Assembly: GCA_023399055.1 (NCBI GenBank)
Contig: JAEWQV010000014.1
Coordinates: 1 to 64,000 of the forward strand
DNA: 64,000 bases
Direction of reading: 5' to 3'
Source: Bacillota bacterium
GTDB taxonomy: Bacteria; Bacillota; Clostridia; Lachnospirales; Lachnospiraceae
The notes below the pieces were generated by a model. The model ran no database searches. It was not told where the DNA came from and was given only the letters and a program-made list of their open reading frames with translations. Shown here one piece after another: positions 16,207-25,428 of the stretch (positions within the stretch are counted from its first letter, which is position 1; each line of letters opens with the position of its first letter). The translations under genes and the position numbers were made by a program.

Positions 16207-16851
16207 TTATAACAAGGTAAGAAGCTCTTTCGGGGTATCGATAAGATAAGCTGCTCCTTCACTTCGCAGCACTTCACGGCAGCGGAACCCCCAGGTAACA
16301 CCGATACATGGGATACCTGCATTCTTTGCAGTCTGCACATCGGTCTCGGAATCACCGACCAAAACAGCGGAACGCAGATCGGAGCCTAATTCCTTTACAG
16401 CAGTATAGATGCTGTCCGGAGCGGGTTTTCTCTTAATCTCAGGTGTTTCGCCAATTGCAACGGGAAAGAGGTTACCAAAATAGGTTCGGGACAGCTCCTT
16501 TACGGCGGCATCATATTTATTGGAAACTATGGCTATTTTATAATTAAAACGGTTCAAGTCCAGAAGCAGTTCCATAATACCGTTATAAGGTCTTGTCTTA
16601 TTCTGCATATTATGCCTGTAGTTTTCTTTAAACGCTTCCATAATAAGAGTTACTTCATCCGCGGTACACTCCTCCGGGACGGATCTGCGAACCAGATTCC
16701 TGACTCCGTTACCTACGAACCGCCTGACCTCCTCAAGGCTCTTTGAACCATAGCCGTTAGAAACCAGAACTTCGTTCAAACTATCCCTCAGATCATCCAA
16801 GGTATTCAATAGGGTTCCGTCCAAATCAAAAATCACGGTGTTAAATTTCAT
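16207..16851 (-). CDS. HAD family hydrolase, phosphoglycolate phosphatase-like
   Basis: A 214-residue haloacid-dehalogenase phosphatase. It starts MKFNTVIFDLDGTLLNTLDD (motif I, nucleophile Asp in DLDGT); motif II is in IAIVSNK, motif III includes KRKPAPD, and motif IV is VLVGDSETDVQTA. The helical cap between residues 15 and 85 places it with Gph/PpaX enzymes that clear 2-phosphoglycolate or pyrophosphate. The ATG at 16851 follows AAAGGA at good distance, while the earlier ATG codons lack a site. It is transcribed alone, convergent with the peptidase. Confidence 0.92.
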   Translation of the reverse strand: MKFNTVIFDLDGTLLNTLDDLRDSLNEVLVSNGYGSKSLEEVRRFVGNGVRNLVRRSVPEECTADEVTLIMEAFKENYRHNMQNKTRPYNGIMELLLDLNRFNYKIAIVSNKYDAAVKELSRTYFGNLFPVAIGETPEIKRKPAPDSIYTAVKELGSDLRSAVLVGDSETDVQTAKNAGIPCIGVTWGFRCREVLRSEGAAYLIDTPKELLTLL

Positions 16852-17050
16852 TAGGTACATCCTTTCTATATTCATCACAAGCAGAATTATTCGGGTTAAA
16901 TTATAAATAGTATAGCTTTCCTCTATTCGAAACGCAAGTATTATTTGTATTATAGCGCTAAAATGCCCTAAAATACAGCACGAAAGAACTTATTAATATT
17001 AATATACCGAATAATTACCATAATTAATAAATGAAAATAGTAAAGTCATC

Positions 17051-17079
17051 TTGAATAATGGCAGATAAATCGCTACAAT
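17051..17079 (+). promoter_or_regulatory. Promoter for fhs
   Basis: TTGAAT (17051-17056), 17 bases, TACAAT (17074-17079), about 50 bases upstream of the fhs start. Confidence 0.6.
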
Positions 17080-17127
17080 CAGATATAAGATATTAAGTAT
17101 TACAAAATGAGAAAGGCAGGGGAAACA

Positions 17128-18798
17128 ATGAAATCAGACATTCAAATAGCACAGGAAGCACAACTGAAACATATCAGGGAAGTAGCAGAAAAGCTGAATA
17201 TCCCGGAGAATGATTTAGAATATTACGGAAAGCACAAGGCAAAGCTGTCCGATGAACTATGGGATAAAGTAAAAGACAATCCGGATGGAAAGCTGGTACT
17301 GGTGACGGCAATCAATCCCACTCCCGCGGGAGAGGGAAAGACGACAACAACCGTTGGATTGGGACAGGCATTAGGACTTATGGAGGTGAAATCCTGTATT
17401 GCTTTGCGAGAACCATCTCTGGGACCCTGCTTTGGTATCAAGGGAGGAGCGGCCGGCGGCGGTAATGCCCAGGTGGTTCCCATGGAGGATTTAAATCTGC
17501 ATTTTACCGGTGATTTTCATGCAATCACATCTGCCAACAATCTTTTGGCAGCAATGCTGGATAATCACATCCAGCAGGGAAACTTGCTGAGAATTGACAC
17601 GAACCAGATCGTATGGAAGCGCTGTGTTGATATGAATGACCGGGTACTCCGCAACATTGTTGTGGGCCTTGGAAGAAAGGCAGACGGAATTGTAAGGGAA
17701 GACCATTTTATTATTACGGTTGCTTCGGAAATCATGGCCGTGCTGTGCCTCGCAGAGGATATGCGGGATTTAAAGGAGAGACTTGGAAGAATTGTTGTTG
17801 CTTACAATTATGATGGGCAGCCCGTAACGGCAAAGCAGCTGAATGCCGTCGGAGCCATGGCGGCGTTGCTGAAGGATGCGCTGAAGCCTAATTTAATTCA
17901 GACCTTGGAAAATACACCGGCAATCATTCACGGCGGACCCTTTGCCAATATAGCCCATGGCTGTAATAGTGTGAGAGCGACTAAGACTGCCTTAAAGCTG
18001 GCCGATGTGGTGGTAACGGAAGCCGGCTTCGGTGCGGATCTGGGAGCCGAAAAATTCCTGGATATTAAATGCCGGATGGCCGGACTTAAGCCGGATGCAA
18101 TTGTTCTGGTAGCGACAGTCAGAGCATTAAAATATAACGGCGGTGTACTCAAGACAGAGTTGGGGACTGAGAATCTGGAGGCTTTGAAGAAGGGAATTGT
18201 CAACCTGGAGAAGCATATTGAGAATCTGCAGAAATTCGGGGTTCCGGTGGTAGTAGGGCTTAACCGTTTTGTATCGGACACCGAGGCGGAGCTTCAGTAT
18301 ATCCGGGAATTCTGTGTAGGAAGAGATTGTGAGTTCTCCTTATGTGAAGTATGGGAGAAGGGCGGAGAAGGCGGACTGGATCTGGCGAAAAAGGTTCTTG
18401 CTACCATTGAAAAAAGACCGAGCAACTACAGACCGTTATACGATGTAAACTTGTCCATTAAGGAGAAGATAGATACCATTGCAAAGGAGATCTATGGCGC
18501 GGATGGAGTCACCTATGATCCGGCTGCAGAGAACGCAATCAGAACCATTGAGTCCTTGGGCTATAAGGAGCTGCCCGTCTGTATGGCTAAGAATCAGTAT
18601 TCCCTGTCTGATGATGCCTCCAGGCTGGGAAGGCCGGAGGGCTTCCGTATTAATATCAGAGAGGTATATGTGTCTGCAGGAGCAGGCTTCGTGGTAGCGA
18701 TTACCGGTACGGTAATGACGATGCCAGGATTGCCGAAGGTCCCTGCCGCCGAAGGAATCGATGTGGATGAGAACGGTATGATTACCGGATTATTCTAA
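17128..18798 (+). CDS. fhs: Formate-tetrahydrofolate ligase
   Basis: The 556-residue protein has exactly the usual length of this enzyme, which makes 10-formyl-tetrahydrofolate from formate, ATP and THF and feeds purine synthesis and one-carbon metabolism. The signature TPAGEGKTTTTVGLGQAL is the ATP-binding P-loop, GIKGGAAGGGNAQVVPMED is the family motif, and FTGDFHAI and GGPFANIAHGCNS are conserved. The ATG at 17128 with GGGGAA upstream is used; a start seven codons earlier is unlikely. The last residues, GIDVDENGMITGLF, are the canonical C-terminus. Confidence 0.98.
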   Translation: MKSDIQIAQEAQLKHIREVAEKLNIPENDLEYYGKHKAKLSDELWDKVKDNPDGKLVLVTAINPTPAGEGKTTTTVGLGQALGLMEVKSCIALREPSLGPCFGIKGGAAGGGNAQVVPMEDLNLHFTGDFHAITSANNLLAAMLDNHIQQGNLLRIDTNQIVWKRCVDMNDRVLRNIVVGLGRKADGIVREDHFIITVASEIMAVLCLAEDMRDLKERLGRIVVAYNYDGQPVTAKQLNAVGAMAALLKDALKPNLIQTLENTPAIIHGGPFANIAHGCNSVRATKTALKLADVVVTEAGFGADLGAEKFLDIKCRMAGLKPDAIVLVATVRALKYNGGVLKTELGTENLEALKKGIVNLEKHIENLQKFGVPVVVGLNRFVSDTEAELQYIREFCVGRDCEFSLCEVWEKGGEGGLDLAKKVLATIEKRPSNYRPLYDVNLSIKEKIDTIAKEIYGADGVTYDPAAENAIRTIESLGYKELPVCMAKNQYSLSDDASRLGRPEGFRINIREVYVSAGAGFVVAITGTVMTMPGLPKVPAAEGIDVDENGMITGLF

Positions 18799-18945
18799 GC
18801 GGTTTCCTGCCATTTCCGCAGGCATAAAAGCTCCTCCTAATTCTTTTTGCACAGCATTCCTCAGAAGTAAGAATAAATCAGGATAAGCTGTCGTATGATT
18901 ATAGAAGAAATGCTGCGGCATATTACGGGAGGAGAGGGTAACACT

Positions 18946-19527
18946 ATGATAGAAAGAATAGAATTCCCTTACACAGATGATATTACGGTGGTGAACCAGG
19001 CACAATTCGAAGCACATATGCGCCTGTATGACGGCTACGTCACAAATATTAATAAGATCGATGAGATATTAATGCATGGCGATGCGCAACGGGACCAGTC
19101 CAATACCACTTTCAGCTGGTACCGGGAATTGAAGAGAGGAGAGACCTACGCTCTTGACGGTGTCATCCTTCATGAATTGTATTTTGAGAATATCGGAGGA
19201 AATACCCCGTCGCCGGATGAGATCACAGAGGATATGCTGGTACAGGATTTCGGCAGTTTTAGAGCCTGGCAGGAGGATTTTATTGCGACGGCAAAGGCCA
19301 GCAGAGGCTGGGCAGTTCTTTGCTTCGACCAGAGAAGCATGAGATTGCGTGATATCAGCCTGGATGCCCATGACCTGGGTAATATCGCATACTCCGCGCC
19401 GATTCTTGTTCTGGATATGTATGAGCATGCGTATTTTCTTCAATATGCGGATGATAAAGACGCGTATATCAATGCTTTTATGAATAATATTAACTGGCCG
19501 GTGGTTGCAGGAAGATCTAATTTCTAA
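18946..19527 (+). CDS. Superoxide dismutase (Fe/Mn)-like protein
   Basis: This 193-residue protein has the two-domain Fe/Mn superoxide dismutase outline. Three of four metal ligands are clear: His in GVILHELYFENIGG, and Asp and His in LDMYEHAYFLQY, which matches the usual D-x-W-E-H-A-Y with Trp replaced by Tyr. The first-ligand region reads AHMRLYDGYV instead of the normal H-x-x-x-H-H-x-x-Y-V, so its His is one residue nearer the tyrosine and the second-shell histidines are missing. Activity is therefore uncertain. GGAGGAGAGGG precedes the start at 18946. Confidence 0.75.
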   Translation: MIERIEFPYTDDITVVNQAQFEAHMRLYDGYVTNINKIDEILMHGDAQRDQSNTTFSWYRELKRGETYALDGVILHELYFENIGGNTPSPDEITEDMLVQDFGSFRAWQEDFIATAKASRGWAVLCFDQRSMRLRDISLDAHDLGNIAYSAPILVLDMYEHAYFLQYADDKDAYINAFMNNINWPVVAGRSNF

Positions 19528-19563
19528 GCTATGAAATGCTGAAGCTGGCTCTATAAAATCGAA

Positions 19564-19596
19564 CAGGAGGAAAATCAACCGATGATTTTCCTCCTG
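19564..19596. terminator. Strong bidirectional terminator
   Basis: Perfect 14-bp stem CAGGAGGAAAATCA (19564-19577) / TGATTTTCCTCCTG (19583-19596) with a 5-base loop, between the convergent SOD-like and DUF4179 genes. Confidence 0.8.
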
Positions 19597-19669
19597 CTTC
19601 ATTGCATGTGTCGTTTCTGTTGACATATCAGACATCCATAAATACCAAAAGCCCGACGCAGTTCTTAAC

Positions 19670-21085
19670 TTATTTTACATTCATTTCAATATTCCATCGT
19701 AAGACTTTGTCAATGTCCGGATGGTTATCAAAGGATAATTCCTTTTCCACAACACGACCGTCCTTCATTTTGATTTCCAGAGTGATCATGGCTGTTTCAA
19801 GTTCATCATTCAGTGAATCATGATAGATTTTCTCTCTTGCATCCATATAATTTCCTGCACTTTGAAGCTCTTCCATATATTTTTCATCATATCCGTGATC
19901 GCTGAGAATAGCCTCTATAAAAACGGTGTATATATAATCCGTTTTATCCTGCTCATCATAAGCTACGGTGTATTTATTTCCATAAAACTTCTTTTCATTT
20001 TTAACGGAAGACGATGAGTCCATGACCCGCGGCCAATAACAGAATTCTCCTTTGTTCAGCGTATAAGTGAGGGATTCGATCCCTTCTCCTTCCACTTTGA
20101 AATAATAATGGAAGGCTCCTTTTGAACTATAGTCATTGGCCATACCGGTAGTTCCCTTACCGGTATCGATATGAATTGTAATTCCGTTTTCATCATCAGT
20201 GTAAGTCTTTTCCTGCCGAACCGCCTCATCCCTTGTTGCCCCATCTGCCGGTTTCTCCGATTGTGTACTTTCTTCCTTGCCGATTTCTGTACCGGATTTC
20301 CATTCCTCCTCCAACTGTTCTAAATAAGCCTGTGCTTTTTCGCTGTCAGCCTTCGAGGGGTCTAATTTCATGGAAAACAAAATGTTAGTTCCAGGATAAT
20401 CGTCATTGACTGTAATTAATCCGGTTACTTCATCGTAATGGTAGGCATCTACGCTATAAAAGGAAGTATCGGACACAATGAGGTACAATTCCTTATCCGC
20501 AAAGGCCTCAATACTGTCGCATTCTATGATACGATAAAGAATCCCATCAATCATTGGTGACACATAGCTCCCGTGCATTGAGGCGATATTATATTCCCAT
20601 GGCTTCAGCCCCTGAATCAGCGGGGACACAAATAAATTATCCTCGTATGTTATTTCGGTTCCATCGATTCTTTCTATGGCAACAGCAACATAGGTTCTTT
20701 CCGGATTAAGTTCCCAGGCGGAACCCGCCCTTTCGCTCATGAACTCTCCGTTTACATGTCCCAGATAGGTGGCCTTATATACACCATCTGTTACACTCTG
20801 ATACACTTCTTCACCATCCTTTTGGAACGCTTCACCTAATTTATCATCTTCAATTTCAACACTAATCTCTTTGGGGGATAACAATTTTTGAGCTGCGTAG
20901 ATTGAGACGGGCAGCAGAAGAGTACATGCTATGATACATGCCGCTGCAATAAAGCTTTTATTTCTCCATTTCATTGGTTGGGCCTCCTTCATTCCGGTGA
21001 TGATTCTGTGATTTAGTGCGTCTGAGGGTGTTTCTGCCGGAGTAAGGGCAGATTCTAAGATTTTATCAATCTCTTTATAATCCAT
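19670..21085 (-). CDS. DUF4179-type membrane protein, probable anti-sigma factor
   Basis: A 471-residue single-pass protein: a short cytoplasmic N-terminus (about 40 residues, starting MDYKEIDKILESALTPAET), one transmembrane helix (SFIAAACIIACTLLLPVSIY) and a large extracytoplasmic region with DUF4179-like features. It overlaps the upstream ECF sigma gene by 11 bases, the usual layout for a sigma/anti-sigma pair. The start at 21085 is chosen because GGAGGTG is nine bases before it but only three before the ATG at 21091. The external region would sense an envelope signal. The regulatory role rests on gene order. Confidence 0.8.
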   Translation of the reverse strand: MDYKEIDKILESALTPAETPSDALNHRIITGMKEAQPMKWRNKSFIAAACIIACTLLLPVSIYAAQKLLSPKEISVEIEDDKLGEAFQKDGEEVYQSVTDGVYKATYLGHVNGEFMSERAGSAWELNPERTYVAVAIERIDGTEITYEDNLFVSPLIQGLKPWEYNIASMHGSYVSPMIDGILYRIIECDSIEAFADKELYLIVSDTSFYSVDAYHYDEVTGLITVNDDYPGTNILFSMKLDPSKADSEKAQAYLEQLEEEWKSGTEIGKEESTQSEKPADGATRDEAVRQEKTYTDDENGITIHIDTGKGTTGMANDYSSKGAFHYYFKVEGEGIESLTYTLNKGEFCYWPRVMDSSSSVKNEKKFYGNKYTVAYDEQDKTDYIYTVFIEAILSDHGYDEKYMEELQSAGNYMDAREKIYHDSLNDELETAMITLEIKMKDGRVVEKELSFDNHPDIDKVLRWNIEMNVK

Positions 21086-21629
21086 AATCATACACCTCCA
21101 ATAATTCTTTTACTAATTTTCTCCCCTTATGAAGCCTGCTTTTTACTGTTCCCTTTGGAATATGCAGAGCTTTTCCGATGTCCTCCACCGACATTTCAGC
21201 CGTATAATACATGTAGATTACCAGCCGTAATTTTTCGGGCAGCCGTTTTACCTCTTTTCGAACTGTCTGTATCATCTCTTTACGAAGTATTTCTTCTTCC
21301 GGCTGCATGCTAATCTTGTCCAGGGTTGAAAATGCATTTTGATCCATCTTATCCAGTTTGTGAGCCTCATCCAGTGCCTCCCATTTAACGATATTTTGTC
21401 TGACGGCATGTTTTTTCTTATGATTTTGCCATACCTTAACTGAGATGCCCATGATAAAGCTCTTGGGATTGCCACTGCTGTCAAGTCTGTGGCATAGCTC
21501 GACAGCTTTTAAGAGTGTATCCTGATACAGATCATCTGCCTCCGGCCTGTTTCCGGTGAGATTGCAGCAAAAGCTATAAACCTGCCTTCCATAATCAATA
21601 ATCAATTGATTTAACTCTTCCTTTGTCAT
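21075..21629 (-). CDS. ECF-type RNA polymerase sigma factor
   Basis: A 184-residue sigma-70 family protein with only regions 2 and 4: region 2 includes GNRPEADDLYQDTLLKAVEL and SFIMGISVKVWQNHKKK; region 4 includes RLVIYMYYTAEMSVEDIGKAL and the recognition helix HIPKGTVKSRLHKGRKLV. It resembles the SigV/SigW-like group of Firmicutes. Downstream it overlaps the membrane protein that probably holds it inactive until an envelope signal arrives. GGGAGGG lies upstream of the ATG. A dyad in the promoter area may be part of its control. Confidence 0.93.
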   Translation of the reverse strand: MTKEELNQLIIDYGRQVYSFCCNLTGNRPEADDLYQDTLLKAVELCHRLDSSGNPKSFIMGISVKVWQNHKKKHAVRQNIVKWEALDEAHKLDKMDQNAFSTLDKISMQPEEEILRKEMIQTVRKEVKRLPEKLRLVIYMYYTAEMSVEDIGKALHIPKGTVKSRLHKGRKLVKELLEVYDYGL

Positions 21630-21659
21630 TTCGCTGCCCTCCCTTTGCCGTTTGTCATT

Positions 21660-21677
21660 CTTTGGTCCGTACCAAAG
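21660..21677. promoter_or_regulatory. Dyad upstream of the ECF sigma gene
   Basis: CTTTGGT (21660-21666) / ACCAAAG (21671-21677) with a CCGT centre, 31 bases before the sigma start codon. GTACC occurs in it and again just beyond. It could be an operator or a leader hairpin. Confidence 0.4.
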
Positions 21678-21744
21678 CGTACCTCTTACTGTTTATTGTA
21701 ATGAAAATGAAATGGGTTCACTTTATTTTATTTATCCATGTGAA

Positions 21745-21789
21745 AACCGCTGTCAGAACAGTGTGGTGCCGGCTGTTCTGACAGCGGTT
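21745..21789. terminator. 17-bp stem terminator after the chemoreceptor gene
   Basis: Perfect 17-bp stem (21745-21761 / 21773-21789, arms starting AACCGCTGTC) with an 11-base loop. On the minus strand it is followed by TTTTC, so it ends the chemoreceptor transcript; it also shields the ECF sigma promoter. Confidence 0.8.
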
Positions 21790-21828
21790 CTGCAGCGATA
21801 TTCAATAAACCGGGTATTTGCTCCCTTA

Positions 21829-23850
21829 TTAATTAAACTTGCTGATTAACTCCTGGAGTTCGCCTGAGATATTCTTCAGGTCCTTTGTTGTATTGAACAA
21901 GGCCTCAATGGAACTCTTATGCTCCAGTATAATTGAATATATTTCCTCAGATGCCGCAGCAGAGCTCTCACTTCTCTGGGATATCTGGCTGATCGCTGTC
22001 TCTACCTCATGCTTAAATTGCTCAATGCTCATCAGGCTGCTGACCAAATTTTCAATAGATACAATGGTGTTGTTTGTGTTTTGCTCTATTGCACCAAAGG
22101 ATTGCGTGGTTTCTTCAAGCTGCTGGTTGGATTCATCCATTATGCTCTGGGCTGTGTCCATGCTTTCTTTAACCTTGTATATGTCGGATTTTATCTCATT
22201 GATGATTTCGTCTATTTCTCCTGTGGAGGTGGAAGTCTGCTCCGCAAGCTTTCTTATCTCATCCGCCACCACGGAGAAGCCTTTACCTGCTTCACCCGCC
22301 CTTGCTGCTTCAATGGAAGCGTTTAATGCCAGCAAATTAGTCCGCTTGGCAATATCGTTGATGGTATTGATTATGTTATTAATATTTTCCGACTTTTTGC
22401 TCAGTATGTCAATGTTATCCGCTGCTTTTTTGGACAGTACATTGCTTTCCGAAAACTTATTGCGCGTATCAAAGATGCTTTTAACTCCTTCCTTATTCAT
22501 CCGGGCAGTAGTGGAAGCAAATTCCGAGAGATGCTTTGCTTCGTCGGAGACGGATTCCAGCTTTAATGACAGACTGGAAAGCTTATCTTCGCTAAGCTTT
22601 GTATGTACGACCTGCTCCTCGGCATCCACCGCTAACAAATCCGTCGCCTTTTCAATCTCCTCCATGGATTCAATTGATTTCTTAACACGGCTTTCCATAT
22701 CCACCGCGTTATCAAAAGCCAGCTCAGATTCGCTCTTTAGTTGAGCGGCAATGTTTCGGAAGGTAGTTCTTACCGCTGTCAGTGATTTAGCCATTTCTCC
22801 GATTTCATCCTTGTATTTGCCGATCCAATCATTGGACGTATCTGTTTTGACCTCTAACCGTGCTGTTTTGTCTAACAGTCCTGTCACTGCAACAATCGGC
22901 TTTGATATTCTTCGGCTTATGAGGAATACGACAACCAGCAGCATGGGCAGTGTGATGGAGAGAATCAATATGATCTGATGGCGCAGGCTGACGATACTTT
23001 TTAAGGTAAGGTCTTTTGTCTGCACAAGACCTAAAAACCAGCCTGAGTTGGGTATGGGAGCATAACCGATGGTGTAGTCCTTATCCTGATATGCAAAAAT
23101 ATCGTATCCGGTATTTCCTTCCGTCATTTTCTCCTGGATGTTTTTATAGGATAGTACCTCGGGATCTTCCTTTAACAGATCATTATCCTTCTCCATTACC
23201 AGCGAGATGTCTTTGTGAACAATTTTGTTACCCGCATTATCAATGATAAAACCGTAGCCATCCGGACCGAGATCCACTTCTTCAATGATTTTATTAAAGG
23301 TTTCTGAGAAATAGACAGCCCCTAAAGCTCCGATCACTTCGTCTGCAGGATCACCGTTTTTATAGATTGGAGTAGTAATGATGATAATCATCTTCCCATC
23401 CGCCTCACTGTTTAACGGCGGTGCTATGACAGTTTGTCTGGAATCAACCGTAGTGACAAAGTTAGGCTTGCCCGCCAGGCTGAACTTCGCGCCGGAGGTA
23501 GCCCAGGTGTCTCCTGAAATATCCGATACCTGAAAGCGGTCCACTCCAAAATGAGAGATCTGCGATTTTAAGATATCCTCCTGTAATGCCTGGTCCATTG
23601 AGGTAATGCTGGCATTCTTGGAAAGCACCTCCAGCATCTTGGTTCTGGTTTCAAAATTGGAGGAAAATACATTTGCCTTTTCAACCGCCAGCTTTTCAAG
23701 GTTTTTCATACTTTCCTCAACCATAATGTTTGAAGTGGAATTATAGAAGGAATAACTGATCAGAGCAAAAACAACGAGAAAGAATAAGAAAAGATCCATT
23801 GATATCCGTATTGCAATTTTCCTTCGAAATATACCAAAAAACTTCTTCAT
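21829..23850 (-). CDS. Methyl-accepting chemotaxis protein with dCache sensor
   Basis: A 673-residue transmembrane chemoreceptor. TM1 is at residues 13-33; a double-Cache periplasmic sensor (about 40-285) contains GFIIDNAGNKIVHKD and YAPIPNSGWFLGLV; TM2 is LILSITLPMLLVVVFLI (about 293-310). A HAMP segment and a long signalling coiled coil follow, with the conserved hairpin tip NLLALNASIEAARAGEAGKG that contacts CheA/CheW. The C-terminus lacks a CheR-binding pentapeptide. dCache domains usually bind amino acids or organic acids; the ligand cannot be read here. No other chemotaxis genes are in the window. Confidence 0.95.
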   Translation of the reverse strand: MKKFFGIFRRKIAIRISMDLFLFFLVVFALISYSFYNSTSNIMVEESMKNLEKLAVEKANVFSSNFETRTKMLEVLSKNASITSMDQALQEDILKSQISHFGVDRFQVSDISGDTWATSGAKFSLAGKPNFVTTVDSRQTVIAPPLNSEADGKMIIIITTPIYKNGDPADEVIGALGAVYFSETFNKIIEEVDLGPDGYGFIIDNAGNKIVHKDISLVMEKDNDLLKEDPEVLSYKNIQEKMTEGNTGYDIFAYQDKDYTIGYAPIPNSGWFLGLVQTKDLTLKSIVSLRHQIILILSITLPMLLVVVFLISRRISKPIVAVTGLLDKTARLEVKTDTSNDWIGKYKDEIGEMAKSLTAVRTTFRNIAAQLKSESELAFDNAVDMESRVKKSIESMEEIEKATDLLAVDAEEQVVHTKLSEDKLSSLSLKLESVSDEAKHLSEFASTTARMNKEGVKSIFDTRNKFSESNVLSKKAADNIDILSKKSENINNIINTINDIAKRTNLLALNASIEAARAGEAGKGFSVVADEIRKLAEQTSTSTGEIDEIINEIKSDIYKVKESMDTAQSIMDESNQQLEETTQSFGAIEQNTNNTIVSIENLVSSLMSIEQFKHEVETAISQISQRSESSAAASEEIYSIILEHKSSIEALFNTTKDLKNISGELQELISKFN

Positions 23851-23947
23851 AAAATAGCCTCCGATTTATCTTATTTTGAACAATTGAACAGCAAAATACA
23901 TAAAGAAATTTGTAGTAATTTGTCTGAATATTGAATCAATTTGTTAA

Positions 23948-23976
23948 ATTATACAATTTACGACAAACTTTATCAA
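23948..23976 (-). promoter_or_regulatory. Promoter of the chemoreceptor gene
   Basis: Minus strand TTGATA (23976-23971), 17 bases, TATAAT (23953-23948): a sigma-A type promoter rather than the sigma-28 type common for chemoreceptors. The 398-base gap 23851-24248 otherwise holds only the promoter of the divergent GrpB gene. Confidence 0.6.
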
Positions 23977-24161
23977 GTAAATTTTATATTTAGAACAAAT
24001 TTCTTGGTTTTTCGATCTTGTTTTAGTGAAATTTTCGTTGTTTTTTTAAAAACATTTTTAGTTCAGGTCCCTGCTGAAATGCATGTAATGGCAATTAGGT
24101 TATGAATATGCAGCGTAAACGGATTTCGAATATCCGCTTTGACATTGAGAGAAAGGGGTAC

Positions 24162-24190
24162 TTGATAAGACATTAAAAACAATGTATAAT
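24162..24190 (+). promoter_or_regulatory. Promoter of the GrpB-family gene
   Basis: TTGATA (24162-24167), 17 bases, TATAAT (24185-24190). Confidence 0.6.
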
Positions 24191-24248
24191 TTTGTATGTA
24201 CAATTTAGACTTTTTACTCGGTTTATGGTGTTTCGGAAAGGAGTTTGT

Positions 24249-24833
24249 ATGGGAAAGGCATTGTCTGAAATGACATTGGAGGAATTATGGGAGCTGTTTC
24301 CTATTATTTTGAAGGAACATAATCCTTGCTATAATACGTGGTATCTGGAAGAGAAGAGCGGGATACAAAATGCCATAGGAGAGAACAATATCAGGCGTAT
24401 CAGTCATATCGGAAGCAGTGCGGTTCCGGGGCTGATTGCCAAGCCGACGATTGACATCCTGCTGGAGATCCATGAGAATACCGATATAGCTCAGATGAAA
24501 GTAGGACTTATCGATACAGGATGGATTATCATGTCATATCAGGAAGAGCCGGAATTTAAGATGTCTCTGAACAAGGGATATACGGCCGAGGGATTTGCCG
24601 AGAGGGTTTTTCATCTCCATGTCAGATTTCCGAGAGATTGGAGTGAATTATATTTCAGGGATTATCTGATCACCCATCCCGAGGTCGCCGACGAATACGC
24701 AAGACTGAAGCTGCAACTGAGGGAGCGCTACATTCATGACAGGGACAGGTATACTTTGGAAAAGACGGAATTTGTGACAAAGTACTCCAGGATAGCAAAA
24801 GAGGAATTTGGCCTCAGATACAGTCCAAGCTGA
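24249..24833 (+). CDS. GrpB family (UPF0157) nucleotidyltransferase-like protein
   Basis: A 194-residue protein with the GrpB nucleotidyltransferase-like fold: HIGSSAVPGLIAKPTIDILLEI is the family signature, with the GSS-x-VPG turn and two acidic metal-binding positions, and FHLHVRFPRDW plus YARLKLQLRERY are conserved. The ATG at 24249 with AAAGGAG before it is preferred to the in-frame ATG 57 bases upstream. Cellular function is not established for most members; some act on CoA or nucleotides. It is transcribed alone and followed by a terminator. Confidence 0.9.
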   Translation: MGKALSEMTLEELWELFPIILKEHNPCYNTWYLEEKSGIQNAIGENNIRRISHIGSSAVPGLIAKPTIDILLEIHENTDIAQMKVGLIDTGWIIMSYQEEPEFKMSLNKGYTAEGFAERVFHLHVRFPRDWSELYFRDYLITHPEVADEYARLKLQLRERYIHDRDRYTLEKTEFVTKYSRIAKEEFGLRYSPS

Positions 24834-24879
24834 TTCAGGGTGTTTCATTCGCAGGAATAATGCTCATTGACAGTAGATA

Positions 24880-24913
24880 AGGCTTGGGCGTCAAAATTCA
24901 AATGCCCAAGCCT
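24880..24913. terminator. Bidirectional terminator between GrpB and pyrI
   Basis: Perfect 10-bp stem AGGCTTGGGC (24880-24889) / GCCCAAGCCT (24904-24913) between convergent genes. Confidence 0.75.
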
Positions 24914-24999
24914 CGCTTATTAAACAATAAGCAGCTCATAAGCGTGCCGCTCATTATATGATTTATAATAGAAAGAATAAGTCTCTCCCGGAAAATAGC

Positions 25000-25428
25000 C
25001 TATCTGCGGTCAAAGGACTGCTCACAGTAGATGCACCGGTATTTGCCGTTAGCGCGATCTGTCAGCTTAAAGGAGTGAACCAGCCCCGGTTCAATGGAGG
25101 TGATGCATCTGGGATTCTTGCATTTCAGAATGTTGGACACACGCTCCGGCAGGGTGGGGCTTTTCTTTGCGACAATTTTTCCGTCCTCAATAATATTAAT
25201 GGTGAGGCGGTGATCCAAGGCTCCCAGAATATCCAGATCCAGATCCTCGAAGGTGCCTTCGATTTTTATGATATCCTTCTTTCCCATTTTATTACTTTTG
25301 GCGTTCTTGATAATGGCAACGGCGACATCCTTGTTCTCAAGGTCAAGATAGGAGTAAATCTTCATCGCACCGCCTGCTTTAATATGATCGATTACAATTC
25401 CCTGATTAAGTACACCGATATTTAGCAT
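25000..25428 (-). CDS. pyrI: Aspartate carbamoyltransferase regulatory subunit
   Basis: A 142-residue regulatory chain of ATCase that binds nucleotides in its N-terminal domain and the catalytic chain through a C-terminal zinc domain. The four zinc cysteines are visible in LKCKNPRCIT and RCIYCEQ. GALDHRLTINIIEDGKIVAKK is a conserved nucleotide-domain segment. The start overlaps the end of pyrB by seven bases and is preceded by GGAGGTGG inside pyrB, so the subunits are translationally coupled. Separate pyrI is typical of Clostridia and Gammaproteobacteria rather than Bacillus. Confidence 0.97.
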   Translation of the reverse strand: MLNIGVLNQGIVIDHIKAGGAMKIYSYLDLENKDVAVAIIKNAKSNKMGKKDIIKIEGTFEDLDLDILGALDHRLTINIIEDGKIVAKKSPTLPERVSNILKCKNPRCITSIEPGLVHSFKLTDRANGKYRCIYCEQSFDRR

